This document shows positions 1 through 5,356 of a DNA stretch of 5,356 bases, one piece after another. Source of the DNA: Deltaproteobacteria bacterium (GTDB lineage: Bacteria; Desulfobacterota; Binatia; Binatales; Binataceae); NCBI GenBank assembly GCA_021799555.1, contig JAJZAG010000263.1, positions 1 to 5,356 on the forward strand, in the 5' to 3' direction. The translations under genes were made by a program, and so were the position numbers. A model generated the notes under the pieces. The model worked only from the letters and a program-made list of their open reading frames with translations. It was not told where the DNA came from and ran no database searches. Positions within the stretch are counted from its first letter, which is position 1, and each line of letters begins with the position of its first letter.

Positions 1-867
1 GGAGTCGATTCGTCAGTCGCGGCGGCGTTGATATATCGTGCGATCGGCGAACGGCTCGCGAGTGTGTTCGTCGATACCGGGCTTTTGCGCGCCGGCGAGC
101 GCGAGCGGATGGAAAACGTCTTCGCGCGTCAGCTGGGAATCGAGCTCAGGGTGGTCGATGCTTCGGCCTTGTTTCTGGCCCGGCTTGCGGGCGTGGTCGA
201 TCCCGAGCAGAAGCGCAGAATTATCGGTCATACGTTCATCGAAGTTTTCGAAAAAGAGGCGCACGCGATCGGCGGCGCGAAGTTTCTCGGACAGGGCACG
301 CTTTATCCGGACGTGATCGAATCGGTGTCGTTCAAGGGGCCGTCCGCCGTGATCAAGAGTCATCATAATGTCGGCGGACTGCCCGAGCGCATGAAGCTCG
401 AATTGGTCGAGCCGCTGAGGTTGCTGTTCAAGGACGAAGTGCGCGCGGTCGGACGCGAGCTTGGCCTTGCGGCCGAGATCGTCGAGCGCGAGCCGTTTCC
501 GGGTCCGGGACTGGCGGTGCGAATCGTTGGCGACGTCACCCGCGAGCGGCTCGATCTGTTGCGCCGCGCCGATGCGATCGTGATGGAGGAAACCGGTGCC
601 GCGGGGCTGAACGCACGCCTGTGGCAAGGGTTTGCCGTTCTGCTGCCGCTCAAGACGGTGGGAGTAATGGGCGATGGGCGCACCTATGAGAGCGTGATCG
701 CGATTCGGGCGGTCGAGTCGCTCGATGGCATGACCGCGGATTGGGCGCGGCTCGACCTGGAATTTCTGGCGCGGCTGTCCTCGCGAATCACCAATGAAAC
801 TCGCGGCGTCAATCGCGTCGTGTATGACATCACCTCGAAGCCGCCCGCCACGATTGAATGGGAGTAG
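1..867 (+). CDS. guaA: GMP synthase (glutamine-hydrolysing), C-terminal part, 5' end outside the window
   Basis: GuaA converts XMP, ATP and glutamine to GMP in the cytoplasm, the last step of de novo guanine nucleotide synthesis. The window opens in frame inside the ATP-pyrophosphatase P-loop: the first residues are GVDSS, of the family motif SGGVDSS. The 288 residues present cover the ATP-PPase domain and the C-terminal dimerisation/XMP-binding domain. The glutamine amidotransferase domain, about 230 residues, lies upstream. Visible family blocks are QGTLYPDV (292-315), the lid segment IKSHHNVGGL (352-381), PFPGPGL (493-513), SVGVMGDGR-like KTVGVMGDGR (652-681) and the C-terminal tail KPPATIEWE, which ends exactly as in E. 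coli GuaA. No frameshift or missing block is seen. The stop TAG at 865-867 lies within the ribosome binding region of gltX, so the two genes are probably co-transcribed. Identification is very secure; only the true start is unknown. Confidence 0.98.
   Translation, partial: GVDSSVAAALIYRAIGERLASVFVDTGLLRAGERERMENVFARQLGIELRVVDASALFLARLAGVVDPEQKRRIIGHTFIEVFEKEAHAIGGAKFLGQGTLYPDVIESVSFKGPSAVIKSHHNVGGLPERMKLELVEPLRLLFKDEVRAVGRELGLAAEIVEREPFPGPGLAVRIVGDVTRERLDLLRRADAIVMEETGAAGLNARLWQGFAVLLPLKTVGVMGDGRTYESVIAIRAVESLDGMTADWARLDLEFLARLSSRITNETRGVNRVVYDITSKPPATIEWE
860..864 (+). promoter_or_regulatory. Shine-Dalgarno site of gltX, overlapping the end of guaA
   Basis: GGGAG at 860-864 sits 6 nt before the GTG at 871. 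It lies in the last two codons of guaA, immediately before the TAG stop. It supports GTG as the gltX start and suggests that ribosomes finishing guaA can re-initiate on gltX. Confidence 0.75.
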
Positions 868-870
868 CAC

Positions 871-2313
871 GTGACCGTTCGCACCCGTTTCGCGCCCAGC
901 CCGACCGGATCGCTGCATATCGGTAACGTCCGCTCGGGTCTGTTCGCATATCTGTACGCGCGCCACAATCACGGGAAATTCATTCTTCGGATCGACGACA
1001 CCGATCGGGAGCGTTCGACGCAGGAGTCACTCGACGAAATCCTTACGGATTTGAAGTGGCTCGGGCTCGAATGGGACGAAGGCCCGCCGGACCCGCGCTA
1101 TTTCCAATCAAACCGGCTCGACCGCTATCGCGGATCGGCGCGGCAGTTGCTCCGCGAGCACAAAGCCTATCCATGTTACTGCACGCCCGTGGAACTCGAC
1201 GCGAAGCGCAAGGCCGCGGAGAAAGAACGCCGCAAACCGGTCTATGATCGCAAGTGCCGCGGTCTGGATTTTCCGCCGGAATTAGAACTGCCGGACCGCA
1301 GGGCCGGTCGCAACTACACGATTCGTTTCGCGATGCCGACGAGCGGAGAAACGGTGCTCGAAGACCTGGTGCGCGGCAGATCGGTGTTCGAGAACCGGGA
1401 ACTCGACGACTTGGTAATTCTCCGGTCCGACGGCGCGCCGACGTATAACTTCGCAACCGTAATCGACGAAGCGGACTTTAGGATCACCCACGTGGTGCGG
1501 GGCGACGATCATGTGCCGAACACGCCGCGGCAAATTCAGATAGCGCTCGCGCTCGGGTTCACACCGCCGGCGTTCGCGCATCTGCCGATGGTCACCGGCC
1601 CGGACGGCGCACCGCTCTCGAAGCGCCACGCGGCGACGTCGGTGCGTGCATATCGCGAGGGCGGATTCTTCCCCGAAGCGTTGGTCAATTACCTGGCGCG
1701 CCTGGGATGGTCGCATGGCGATCAGGAGATTTTCTCGAGGGACGAACTTGTCGAGTACTTCGATTTTGCGGCCTGCGGAAAGTCACCAGGCGTTTTCAAC
1801 ACCGACAAGCTTCTGTGGCTGAATTTTCACTACCTCAAGACGCGTCCGGTCGCACAGCTTGCGCGCGAGGTCAAGCCGTTTATCGCGCAGCGTGGAATCG
1901 CAATTCCCGGCGACGATGCATGGCTCGAAAAGATGGTGGCGACCTTGCGCGAGCGCGCTAAAACGCTCGTCGAGCTCGTGGACTTCGCGGGCTTCTATCT
2001 CAACGAAAAGATCGAAATCGATTTGAAAGCCGCGGCCAAGTTTCTGAAACCTGAAATCAAAGAGCCGCTCAGCGTACTCGCAAGCGAGCTCGACGCTGTT
2101 GCGGGCGATTTCAACGAGCAGGCGGTGCAGTCCGCCTTCGAAGGCGTGCTGGCGAAATTCGGCTTGAAGCTCGGCCAGCTTGCGCAGCCGGTGCGCGTTG
2201 CAATCACCGGCGGCACAGTCAGTCCGGGAATCTACGAGGTAATCGGCGTGCTGGGCAAGCGCCGCACGGTCGAACGCCTGAACGCTGCCGTGAAAATGAT
2301 CGCGACGGGCTGA
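871..2313 (+). CDS. gltX: Glutamyl-tRNA synthetase
   Basis: This class I aminoacyl-tRNA synthetase attaches glutamate to tRNA-Glu in the cytoplasm. The protein has 480 residues, the usual length for the family. The start is GTG at 871, chosen for the adjacent GGGAG and because the family N-terminus TRFAPSPTG follows at once. The Rossmann fold carries the HIGH-type motif HIGN (residues 16-19) and RIDDTD (40-45). A SWIM-like zinc site is formed by C102, C104, Y125 and C129, matching the CYC...YxxxC arrangement of E. coli GltX. The KMSKS-type loop is LSKRH (249-253), followed by LGWSHGDQEIF. From about residue 312 (DKLLWLN) the helical anticodon-binding region begins. RIDDTD replaces the more common RIEDTD, a conservative change. 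Whether it is discriminating (Glu only) or also charges tRNA-Gln cannot be read from the sequence; that depends on whether glnS or gatCAB exists elsewhere. It lies 3 nt after guaA. Confidence 0.98.
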   Translation: MTVRTRFAPSPTGSLHIGNVRSGLFAYLYARHNHGKFILRIDDTDRERSTQESLDEILTDLKWLGLEWDEGPPDPRYFQSNRLDRYRGSARQLLREHKAYPCYCTPVELDAKRKAAEKERRKPVYDRKCRGLDFPPELELPDRRAGRNYTIRFAMPTSGETVLEDLVRGRSVFENRELDDLVILRSDGAPTYNFATVIDEADFRITHVVRGDDHVPNTPRQIQIALALGFTPPAFAHLPMVTGPDGAPLSKRHAATSVRAYREGGFFPEALVNYLARLGWSHGDQEIFSRDELVEYFDFAACGKSPGVFNTDKLLWLNFHYLKTRPVAQLAREVKPFIAQRGIAIPGDDAWLEKMVATLRERAKTLVELVDFAGFYLNEKIEIDLKAAAKFLKPEIKEPLSVLASELDAVAGDFNEQAVQSAFEGVLAKFGLKLGQLAQPVRVAITGGTVSPGIYEVIGVLGKRRTVERLNAAVKMIATG

Positions 2314-2335
2314 GGGTAACGCCGGCCATTGCCGG

Positions 2336-2372
2336 GGACTGACCCGTCGGCGCGCATCGCGGGGAAAAGTCC
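2336..2372. repeat. Imperfect hairpin in the gltX-clpP gap, possibly a REP-like element or leader structure
   Basis: The 110-nt gap between gltX and clpP (2314-2423) contains nested complementary arms. GGACT (2336-2340) pairs with AGTCC (2368-2372). CCC (2343-2345) pairs with GGG (2362-2364). CGCG (2351-2354) pairs with CGCG (2358-2361) around a CAT loop. No T-run follows on the + strand, so a classical rho-independent terminator is unlikely. The compact GGGGACTGACCC-type core is reminiscent of dispersed palindromic repeats, but a single copy cannot show this. It could equally be part of the clpP leader. No convincing -35/-10 pair is visible in the rest of the gap. Confidence 0.4.
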
Positions 2373-2423
2373 AGCGCCGCCCGCTCGACCGCGGAGCGCA
2401 CGCATAGTAGCCTGAAGAAAGCC

Positions 2424-3029
2424 ATGAGTATCCTCATTCCATATGTGGTCGAGCAGACCGGCCGGGGCGAGCGTTCCTACGATATTTACTCGCGCTTGCT
2501 CAAAGACCGGATCGTTTTTCTGGGCGGGCAGGTCACTGATGAGCTTGCCAATCTGGTGACTGCGCAGCTCTTGTTTCTCGAATCCGAGGATCCTGAACGC
2601 GAGATTAACATGTACATCAACTCGCCGGGAGGATCGGTGACGGCTGGCCTCGCGATCTACGACACCATGCAGTTCGTCAAGCCTGCTGTTTCGACTCTGT
2701 GCGTCGGACAGGCTGCCAGTATGGGCGCCGTTCTGCTGGCCGCGGGCGCGAAGGGCCGCAGGTATGCTCTGCCGCACGCGCGAATCATGATCCATCAGGG
2801 TTCGGGAGGTTTCGAGGGTCCGCCGACCGACATGGAGATCTATGCGCGCGAGGCGCTGCGGCTGCGCGAGCTGTTGAACGAGATACTTTCGAAGCATAGC
2901 GGACAGCCGGTCAAGCGAATTGAAAAGGATACCGACCGCGACAACTTTATGTCCGCGAGCGAAGCGGTGGAATACGGGCTGATCGACGAAGTAATCGCCG
3001 GGCGCAACGTCAAGACCGCGCAGAGTTGA
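2424..3029 (+). CDS. clpP: ATP-dependent Clp protease, proteolytic subunit ClpP
   Basis: ClpP is a serine peptidase that forms a double-heptamer barrel in the cytoplasm and degrades proteins fed to it by AAA+ partners such as ClpX or ClpA/C. The protein has 201 residues, a normal length. The catalytic triad is complete: S99 in GQAASMGA, H124 in RIMIHQ and D173 in DTDRDNF. The spacing of 25 and 49 residues is identical to E. coli. YINSPGG (64-70) forms the oxyanion-side strand, and YDIYSRLL (19-26) is the usual N-terminal block. The ATG at 2424 gives a short N-terminus like Bacillus ClpP, without an E. coli-length propeptide. Its ribosome binding site is weak (GAAG at 2414-2417). Two deviations stand out: after the catalytic His the usual HQPxGG reads HQGSGG, and GQATD reads GPPTD. 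The gene is not followed by clpX. A small Cys-rich gene begins 37 nt downstream. It may be the only ClpP or one of several paralogues. Confidence 0.97.
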   Translation: MSILIPYVVEQTGRGERSYDIYSRLLKDRIVFLGGQVTDELANLVTAQLLFLESEDPEREINMYINSPGGSVTAGLAIYDTMQFVKPAVSTLCVGQAASMGAVLLAAGAKGRRYALPHARIMIHQGSGGFEGPPTDMEIYAREALRLRELLNEILSKHSGQPVKRIEKDTDRDNFMSASEAVEYGLIDEVIAGRNVKTAQS

Positions 3030-3052
3030 GGAGTGTAGCAACTGCGACGCTG

Positions 3053-3059
3053 AAGGGAG
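3053..3059 (+). promoter_or_regulatory. Shine-Dalgarno site of the small Cys-rich gene
   Basis: AAGGGAG at 3053-3059 lies 7 nt before the ATG at 3067. It is the strongest ribosome binding site on the + strand in this window, and it is the main argument that the 61-codon frame is a real gene. Confidence 0.7.
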
Positions 3060-3066
3060 CGGTTCG

Positions 3067-3252
3067 ATGGCGGCAAAACTAAAGTGCGCGAAATGTGGCG
3101 CCGAAGTTGATACTCCGAAGCATTGCAAGCGTCCGATGCACGTCGAGAAGGTCGCCGGCTCCGACAAGCTTGTCTGCTGGATGGGCGCAGATTGCGGAAC
3201 CGCTGAGGTTCCGATGCATTGCGGCGCGCCGATGGTCGAGGCCGGCGAATGA
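3067..3252 (+). CDS. Small Cys/His-rich protein, probably metal-binding, with an internal duplication
   Basis: This is a 61-residue protein of unknown function; I cannot assign it to a named family. It has six cysteines (7, 10, 20, 37, 43, 52) and three histidines (19, 25, 51). It reads as two similar halves. The first has CxxCG (7-11) followed by PKHCKRPM (17-24). The second has C37 and C43-G44 followed by PMHCGAPM (49-56). LVCWMG (35-40) separates them. Paired cysteines plus HCxxPM motifs suggest zinc or iron binding, perhaps one site per half or one shared site. There is no signal peptide or membrane segment, so it is likely cytoplasmic. It follows clpP by 37 nt with its own good ribosome binding site and is probably co-transcribed with it. 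Its stop is 19 nt from the end of the convergent DUF885 gene. The regular cysteine pattern makes a chance frame unlikely. A link to Clp proteolysis is only inferred from position. Confidence 0.85.
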   Translation: MAAKLKCAKCGAEVDTPKHCKRPMHVEKVAGSDKLVCWMGADCGTAEVPMHCGAPMVEAGE

Positions 3253-3265
3253 CTGCGGGCGCAGT
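3252..3265. terminator. Weak hairpin between convergent gene ends, possible bidirectional terminator
   Basis: ACTGC (3252-3256) and GCAGT (3261-3265) form a 5-bp stem with a GGGC loop in the 19-nt gap between the two convergent genes. On the + strand only two further Ts follow, and on the - strand there is AC before a short purine stretch, so no proper U-tract is present. Its position is right for a terminator but its strength is low. Confidence 0.3.
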
Positions 3266-3271
3266 TTGACG

Positions 3272-5041
3272 CTAAAGCAGCGGGCCGTCACTGTGCAGCA
3301 TATCGCGCCTAATCAGTTTGATCGGAATCGCGCCTTCGCGCAGAAAGGCGTCGTGAAAGCGGCCTAAGTCGAACGCGCTTCCCTCTTTGGCCTGCACATC
3401 GGCGCGCAGCTTCAGGATCATCAGCTTGCCGAGTTGGTAACGCAGGTATCCCGGATCGCCGGTTCCGCGCAAAGCTTCCACGCGCGCGTTGTGTGGGGTC
3501 TGGTAGGCGTTGCGCTCGAAGAACGCTTGCGCCTGCGCGACCGTCATCGCCTGCGTGTGCATCCTGATGCCCACCAGGTACCGGCAAGCGCGCAACAGCG
3601 CCATTTGCAGCTCGGCAACGCGATATGCAGGTTCGCCGCGGTGCAGCCCTTCGTCGAGCATCATCTGCTCGCAATACAGCGCCCATCCTTCGACGTTTGC
3701 GCCCGAGGAATAAAGGGTGCGCACGCGGTCGGGATTAAGGCGGTTGTTCAGGAACTGAACGTAGTGGCCGGGAAACACCTCGTGGACGGAAGTGTCAGAG
3801 ATTGTTGCAGGCGCGTAGAACGCGAGGAGCTGTTCCTGCTTTTCCGGCGGCCACGACGGATCGGGGAGCGTGACGTAAAAGTACGACTCTTTGGACTTCT
3901 CGAGCGGTCCTACCGTGTCCATCGAGGCAAACGTCGTCGCGCGCATGTAGGGCGGCGTCTCCGCCACGATTGGCATCACGGCCGATGGGATAGTGGCGAT
4001 GTGATGGGAAATCACGAACGTGCGCAGCATCGTTAGGCCCGCGCGAACTTCGGGAATCACGTGATCGGCGGCAGGATGTTGCCGTTCGAGGCTGGCGGCG
4101 ACGGCGGCCGGCGCGGCCTTCGGATTCACTTGCGCGGTGCTCTTGCGGAATTCCGCCTGCAAGCGGGAAAGCTCGAGGACTCCCGCGGCTTCGATCTGAG
4201 CGAGCGGTATATCGACCATGTCGTCGTCGGCCAGCATCCTGCTGTACGCCTTTGCGCCGATCGCGAATGAACCGGAAGCCTTATGGCGCAGCGTGTGTCC
4301 CAACCAATTGCGATAATCCTCGATCGCGGCGATTAGCTTGGCGTTAGCCCGCCCAAATGCGCGCTTGGCGGGAGTGTCGGGCACTGAGGCGAACGCCGCG
4401 GGAAGGTCGTTGGAAAAATAGCGGATTGTCGCAGCCATCTGCTCGAGCGTGATGTCGATAGTAACCGGCGCCGTCAGCCGCGGATCAAGATTGCTCCTTG
4501 CGGCAGCGAGGTTCCTGAGCGCTGCGGTTTCGCGAGCGGTGACCGAATCCATCCGAACCGCGAGCGGCGCAAAATTGCGCTTGACGAGCTGATCAATCGC
4601 AGAGGTCGGCAGATACATGTCCGGTTCGCGCGCGTAATCGTGTAATTGATCGATCCGAAGAAGTTCGCCATTGCACTGCGCGGCAAGAAACTCGCGATCG
4701 GCTTCGTTGGCGGGCGAGAGGGCCTGCGAAGCAAAAGCAGAGAAGCGCGCGATCCATTTTTTTGCATGGCGCGACTCGTTCGCAATTCCCGTCGCCGACA
4801 GATCTTCGAGCTTGGCGTCGAAGCGATGGTCCCCGGCCCAGGTTGCGCTTTCCGGAAAGATGCGGAATTCCGATTCAATGAATTCATTCACGGCGCTGCG
4901 AAAGCGAAGATCGCCGGTCAGTACGACTCCCGGTACCGGCGGGTTCTGCGCTCTGCCGCGTGAGATCGCGAGCCCCCATAGGGACAAAACGACGACAACC
5001 GTAAAGGTCAGGGCGCGGTAGGCGGGAGTAAGTTTCGGCAT
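3272..5041 (-). CDS. Exported DUF885-family protein, putative zinc metallopeptidase
   Basis: The 589-residue protein matches the DUF885 family in motifs and length. Its signature is HEVFPGH (420-426), an HExxPGH form of the zinc-peptidase HExxH motif. It is followed by VEGWALYCEQ (450-459), whose E451 is a plausible third zinc ligand. Further family-like blocks are DPGYLRYQLGK (529-539) and FHDAFL (562-567). The first 31 residues form a Sec-type signal: PK and R near the start, a hydrophobic stretch at 10-26, and possible cleavage after GRA (31). No lipobox Cys is seen, so a periplasmic or secreted protein is expected. The ATG at 5041 is preferred over one 15 codons upstream, because GGAG lies 6 nt before it and the signal peptide then starts correctly. 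Family members are generally uncharacterised, so peptidase activity is inferred from the motif and the substrate is unknown. It is transcribed alone, convergent with the clpP unit. Confidence 0.93.
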   Translation of the reverse strand: MPKLTPAYRALTFTVVVVLSLWGLAISRGRAQNPPVPGVVLTGDLRFRSAVNEFIESEFRIFPESATWAGDHRFDAKLEDLSATGIANESRHAKKWIARFSAFASQALSPANEADREFLAAQCNGELLRIDQLHDYAREPDMYLPTSAIDQLVKRNFAPLAVRMDSVTARETAALRNLAAARSNLDPRLTAPVTIDITLEQMAATIRYFSNDLPAAFASVPDTPAKRAFGRANAKLIAAIEDYRNWLGHTLRHKASGSFAIGAKAYSRMLADDDMVDIPLAQIEAAGVLELSRLQAEFRKSTAQVNPKAAPAAVAASLERQHPAADHVIPEVRAGLTMLRTFVISHHIATIPSAVMPIVAETPPYMRATTFASMDTVGPLEKSKESYFYVTLPDPSWPPEKQEQLLAFYAPATISDTSVHEVFPGHYVQFLNNRLNPDRVRTLYSSGANVEGWALYCEQMMLDEGLHRGEPAYRVAELQMALLRACRYLVGIRMHTQAMTVAQAQAFFERNAYQTPHNARVEALRGTGDPGYLRYQLGKLMILKLRADVQAKEGSAFDLGRFHDAFLREGAIPIKLIRRDMLHSDGPLL

Positions 5042-5045
5042 AGCG

Positions 5046-5051
5046 CTCTCC
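5046..5051 (-). promoter_or_regulatory. Shine-Dalgarno site of the DUF885 gene
   Basis: On the minus strand GGAGAG (5051 down to 5046) precedes the ATG at 5041-5039, with the GGAG core 6 nt away. This decides the start codon against the in-frame ATG at 5086, which would add 15 residues before the signal peptide. Confidence 0.75.
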
Positions 5052-5089
5052 GGCTTGAGGTACGGCAGCAAATGAAGACCGCACAATGG

Positions 5090-5118
5090 ATTCGAGCAAT
5101 CGAATAGCGCGATTGCAA
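5090..5118 (-). promoter_or_regulatory. Possible promoter with overlapping inverted repeats upstream of the DUF885 gene
   Basis: Read on the minus strand, TTGCAA (5118-5113) and TCGAAT (5095-5090) are separated by 17 nt. Each matches 4 of 6 bases of the sigma-70 consensus, so the promoter call is weak. Two perfect inverted repeats overlap it. ATTCGA (5090-5095) and TCGAAT (5100-5105) are separated by 4 nt. GCAATCG (5096-5102) and CGATTGC (5110-5116) are separated by 7 nt. A regulator binding here would cover the proposed promoter. The start codon lies about 50 nt downstream of the -10 box. Confidence 0.35.
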
Positions 5119-5232
5119 CATCAAGTAGTACCGATGATACATCAGCCGAGCGGAAGTTGCCGCGTCAAGCTGCGATGCGGTGTAATCCGCTTCTGACACG
5201 CGGGCTTCGCGATGGCGCGCCGATTGCTTGTA

Positions 5233-5265
5233 CCCTACATACCATCGGCGGCCACGCCGGTAGGG
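5233..5265. repeat. Bulged hairpin
   Basis: CCCTAC (5233-5238) pairs with GTAGGG (5260-5265). CGGCG (5246-5250) pairs with CGCCG (5255-5259) around a GCCA loop. That gives 11 bp in all with a 7-nt bulge on the left side. No T-run flanks it on either strand, so a terminator is not supported. It may be a structured transcript end, a dispersed repeat or a protein-binding site. Confidence 0.45.
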
Positions 5266-5291
5266 AAGTGCGCTAACTCACCTCCGCCAGT

Positions 5292-5320
5292 GGCGCGGAG
5301 CGATCGCCTCGCTCCGCGCC
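5292..5320. repeat. Strong perfect 12-bp hairpin
   Basis: GGCGCGGAGCGA (5292-5303) and its exact reverse complement (5309-5320) enclose the 5-nt loop TCGCC. It is almost entirely G:C paired and is the most stable simple hairpin I see in the window. On the + strand it is followed by a pyrimidine-rich but not U-rich tract (CTCTCTCTGATTT after a short gap), so rho-independent termination is possible but atypical. On the - strand no U-tract follows. A dispersed palindromic repeat is another reading. Confidence 0.55.
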
Positions 5321-5356
5321 GCAGGCTCTCTCTGATTTACGACGCGCATCCGCGGG

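Larger units (their letters stand above)
5119..5356. other. Non-coding stretch upstream of the DUF885 gene, running to the window edge
   Basis: No frame here has a convincing start, ribosome binding site and protein-like composition. The stretch contains two hairpins, listed separately, and otherwise nothing I can identify. A gene beyond the right edge may have its promoter or its 3' end here. A frame open from ATG 5212 to the edge looks like chance. Confidence 0.5.

Noticed and set aside
13..972. Long minus-strand open frame (319 codons) opposite guaA
   Set aside because: It lies entirely antisense to clearly recognised guaA and gltX coding sequence. It is rich in Arg, His and Gln, as expected from reading GC-rich genes backwards, and matches nothing I know.
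3024..3043. AGTTG/CAACT hairpin across the clpP stop codon
   Set aside because: It has only 5 bp with a 10-nt loop and no U-tract, which is easily expected by chance.
2232..3167. Minus-strand open frame (311 codons) opposite clpP
   Set aside because: It is antisense to the end of gltX, to all of clpP and to the start of the small Cys-rich gene, all of which have strong protein evidence. No domain is recognisable.
3434..4036. Plus-strand open frame (200 codons) opposite the DUF885 gene
   Set aside because: It is the complement of the HExxPGH-bearing coding region, with an Arg/His/Val-rich composition typical of a shadow frame.
5072..5107. Eleven-codon plus-strand mini-frame (MKTAQWIRAIE), considered as a leader peptide
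   Set aside because: The nearest GAGG is about 11 nt away, no plus-strand gene follows, and it overlaps the opposite-strand leader and promoter.
5008..5199. Minus-strand 63-codon frame overlapping the DUF885 start
   Set aside because: It overlaps the signal peptide coding region and the probable promoter. It has no ribosome binding site and no protein-like pattern.
5278..5287. TCACCTCC, resembling the 3' end of 16S rRNA, or on the minus strand a perfect GGAGGTGA ribosome binding site
   Set aside because: No rRNA sequence surrounds it. On the minus strand no start codon with an open frame follows at a suitable distance.
5246..5290. Possible tRNA (GGTAG-like D-arm and CCGCCA near an end)
   Set aside because: There is no T-loop consensus, no matching acceptor stem and no proper anticodon arm.
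5212..5356. Plus-strand frame open from ATG 5212 to the window edge
   Set aside because: It has only about 48 codons and no Shine-Dalgarno. It is Arg/Pro-rich and reads through the 12-bp hairpin, so it is best explained by few stop codons in GC-rich DNA.

Overview
This is a GC-rich, densely coding chromosomal window, most likely from a free-living Gram-negative-type bacterium. The evidence is high GC at third codon positions, an operon of core housekeeping genes, and a secreted peptidase with a Sec-type signal peptide. The GltX zinc-binding segment and the GMP synthase resemble proteobacterial proteins. I cannot place the organism more precisely; a deltaproteobacteria-like or uncultivated soil/subsurface lineage is only a guess.

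Layout. Positions 1-867 (+) carry the C-terminal half of GMP synthase (guaA), cut by the window edge inside its ATP-binding P-loop. Glutamyl-tRNA synthetase (gltX, 871-2313, +) starts 3 nt later, and its ribosome binding site overlaps the end of guaA. A 110-nt gap holds an imperfect hairpin. Then come clpP (2424-3029, +), the proteolytic subunit of the Clp protease, and a 61-residue Cys/His-rich protein of unknown function (3067-3252, +) built from two similar half-motifs. A convergent gene (3272-5041, -) encodes an exported DUF885-family protein with an intact HExxPGH / EGWA metallopeptidase signature. The last 315 bases (5042-5356) hold no convincing gene. They contain the probable leader and promoter of the DUF885 gene, with overlapping inverted repeats, and two strong hairpins further out.

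How the genes relate. guaA and gltX are probably co-transcribed and translationally coupled. clpP and the small Cys-rich gene probably form a second unit, or the tail of the same one. Nucleotide synthesis, tRNA charging and proteolysis are all housekeeping functions, and nothing suggests they form one pathway. clpX is not next to clpP. The DUF885 gene is a separate unit on the opposite strand.

I found no CRISPR array, transposase, phage gene, toxin-antitoxin pair or RNA gene, and no clear undescribed system. The most interesting item is the small duplicated-motif metal-binding-like protein beside clpP. After it come the inverted repeats and hairpins upstream of the DUF885 gene.
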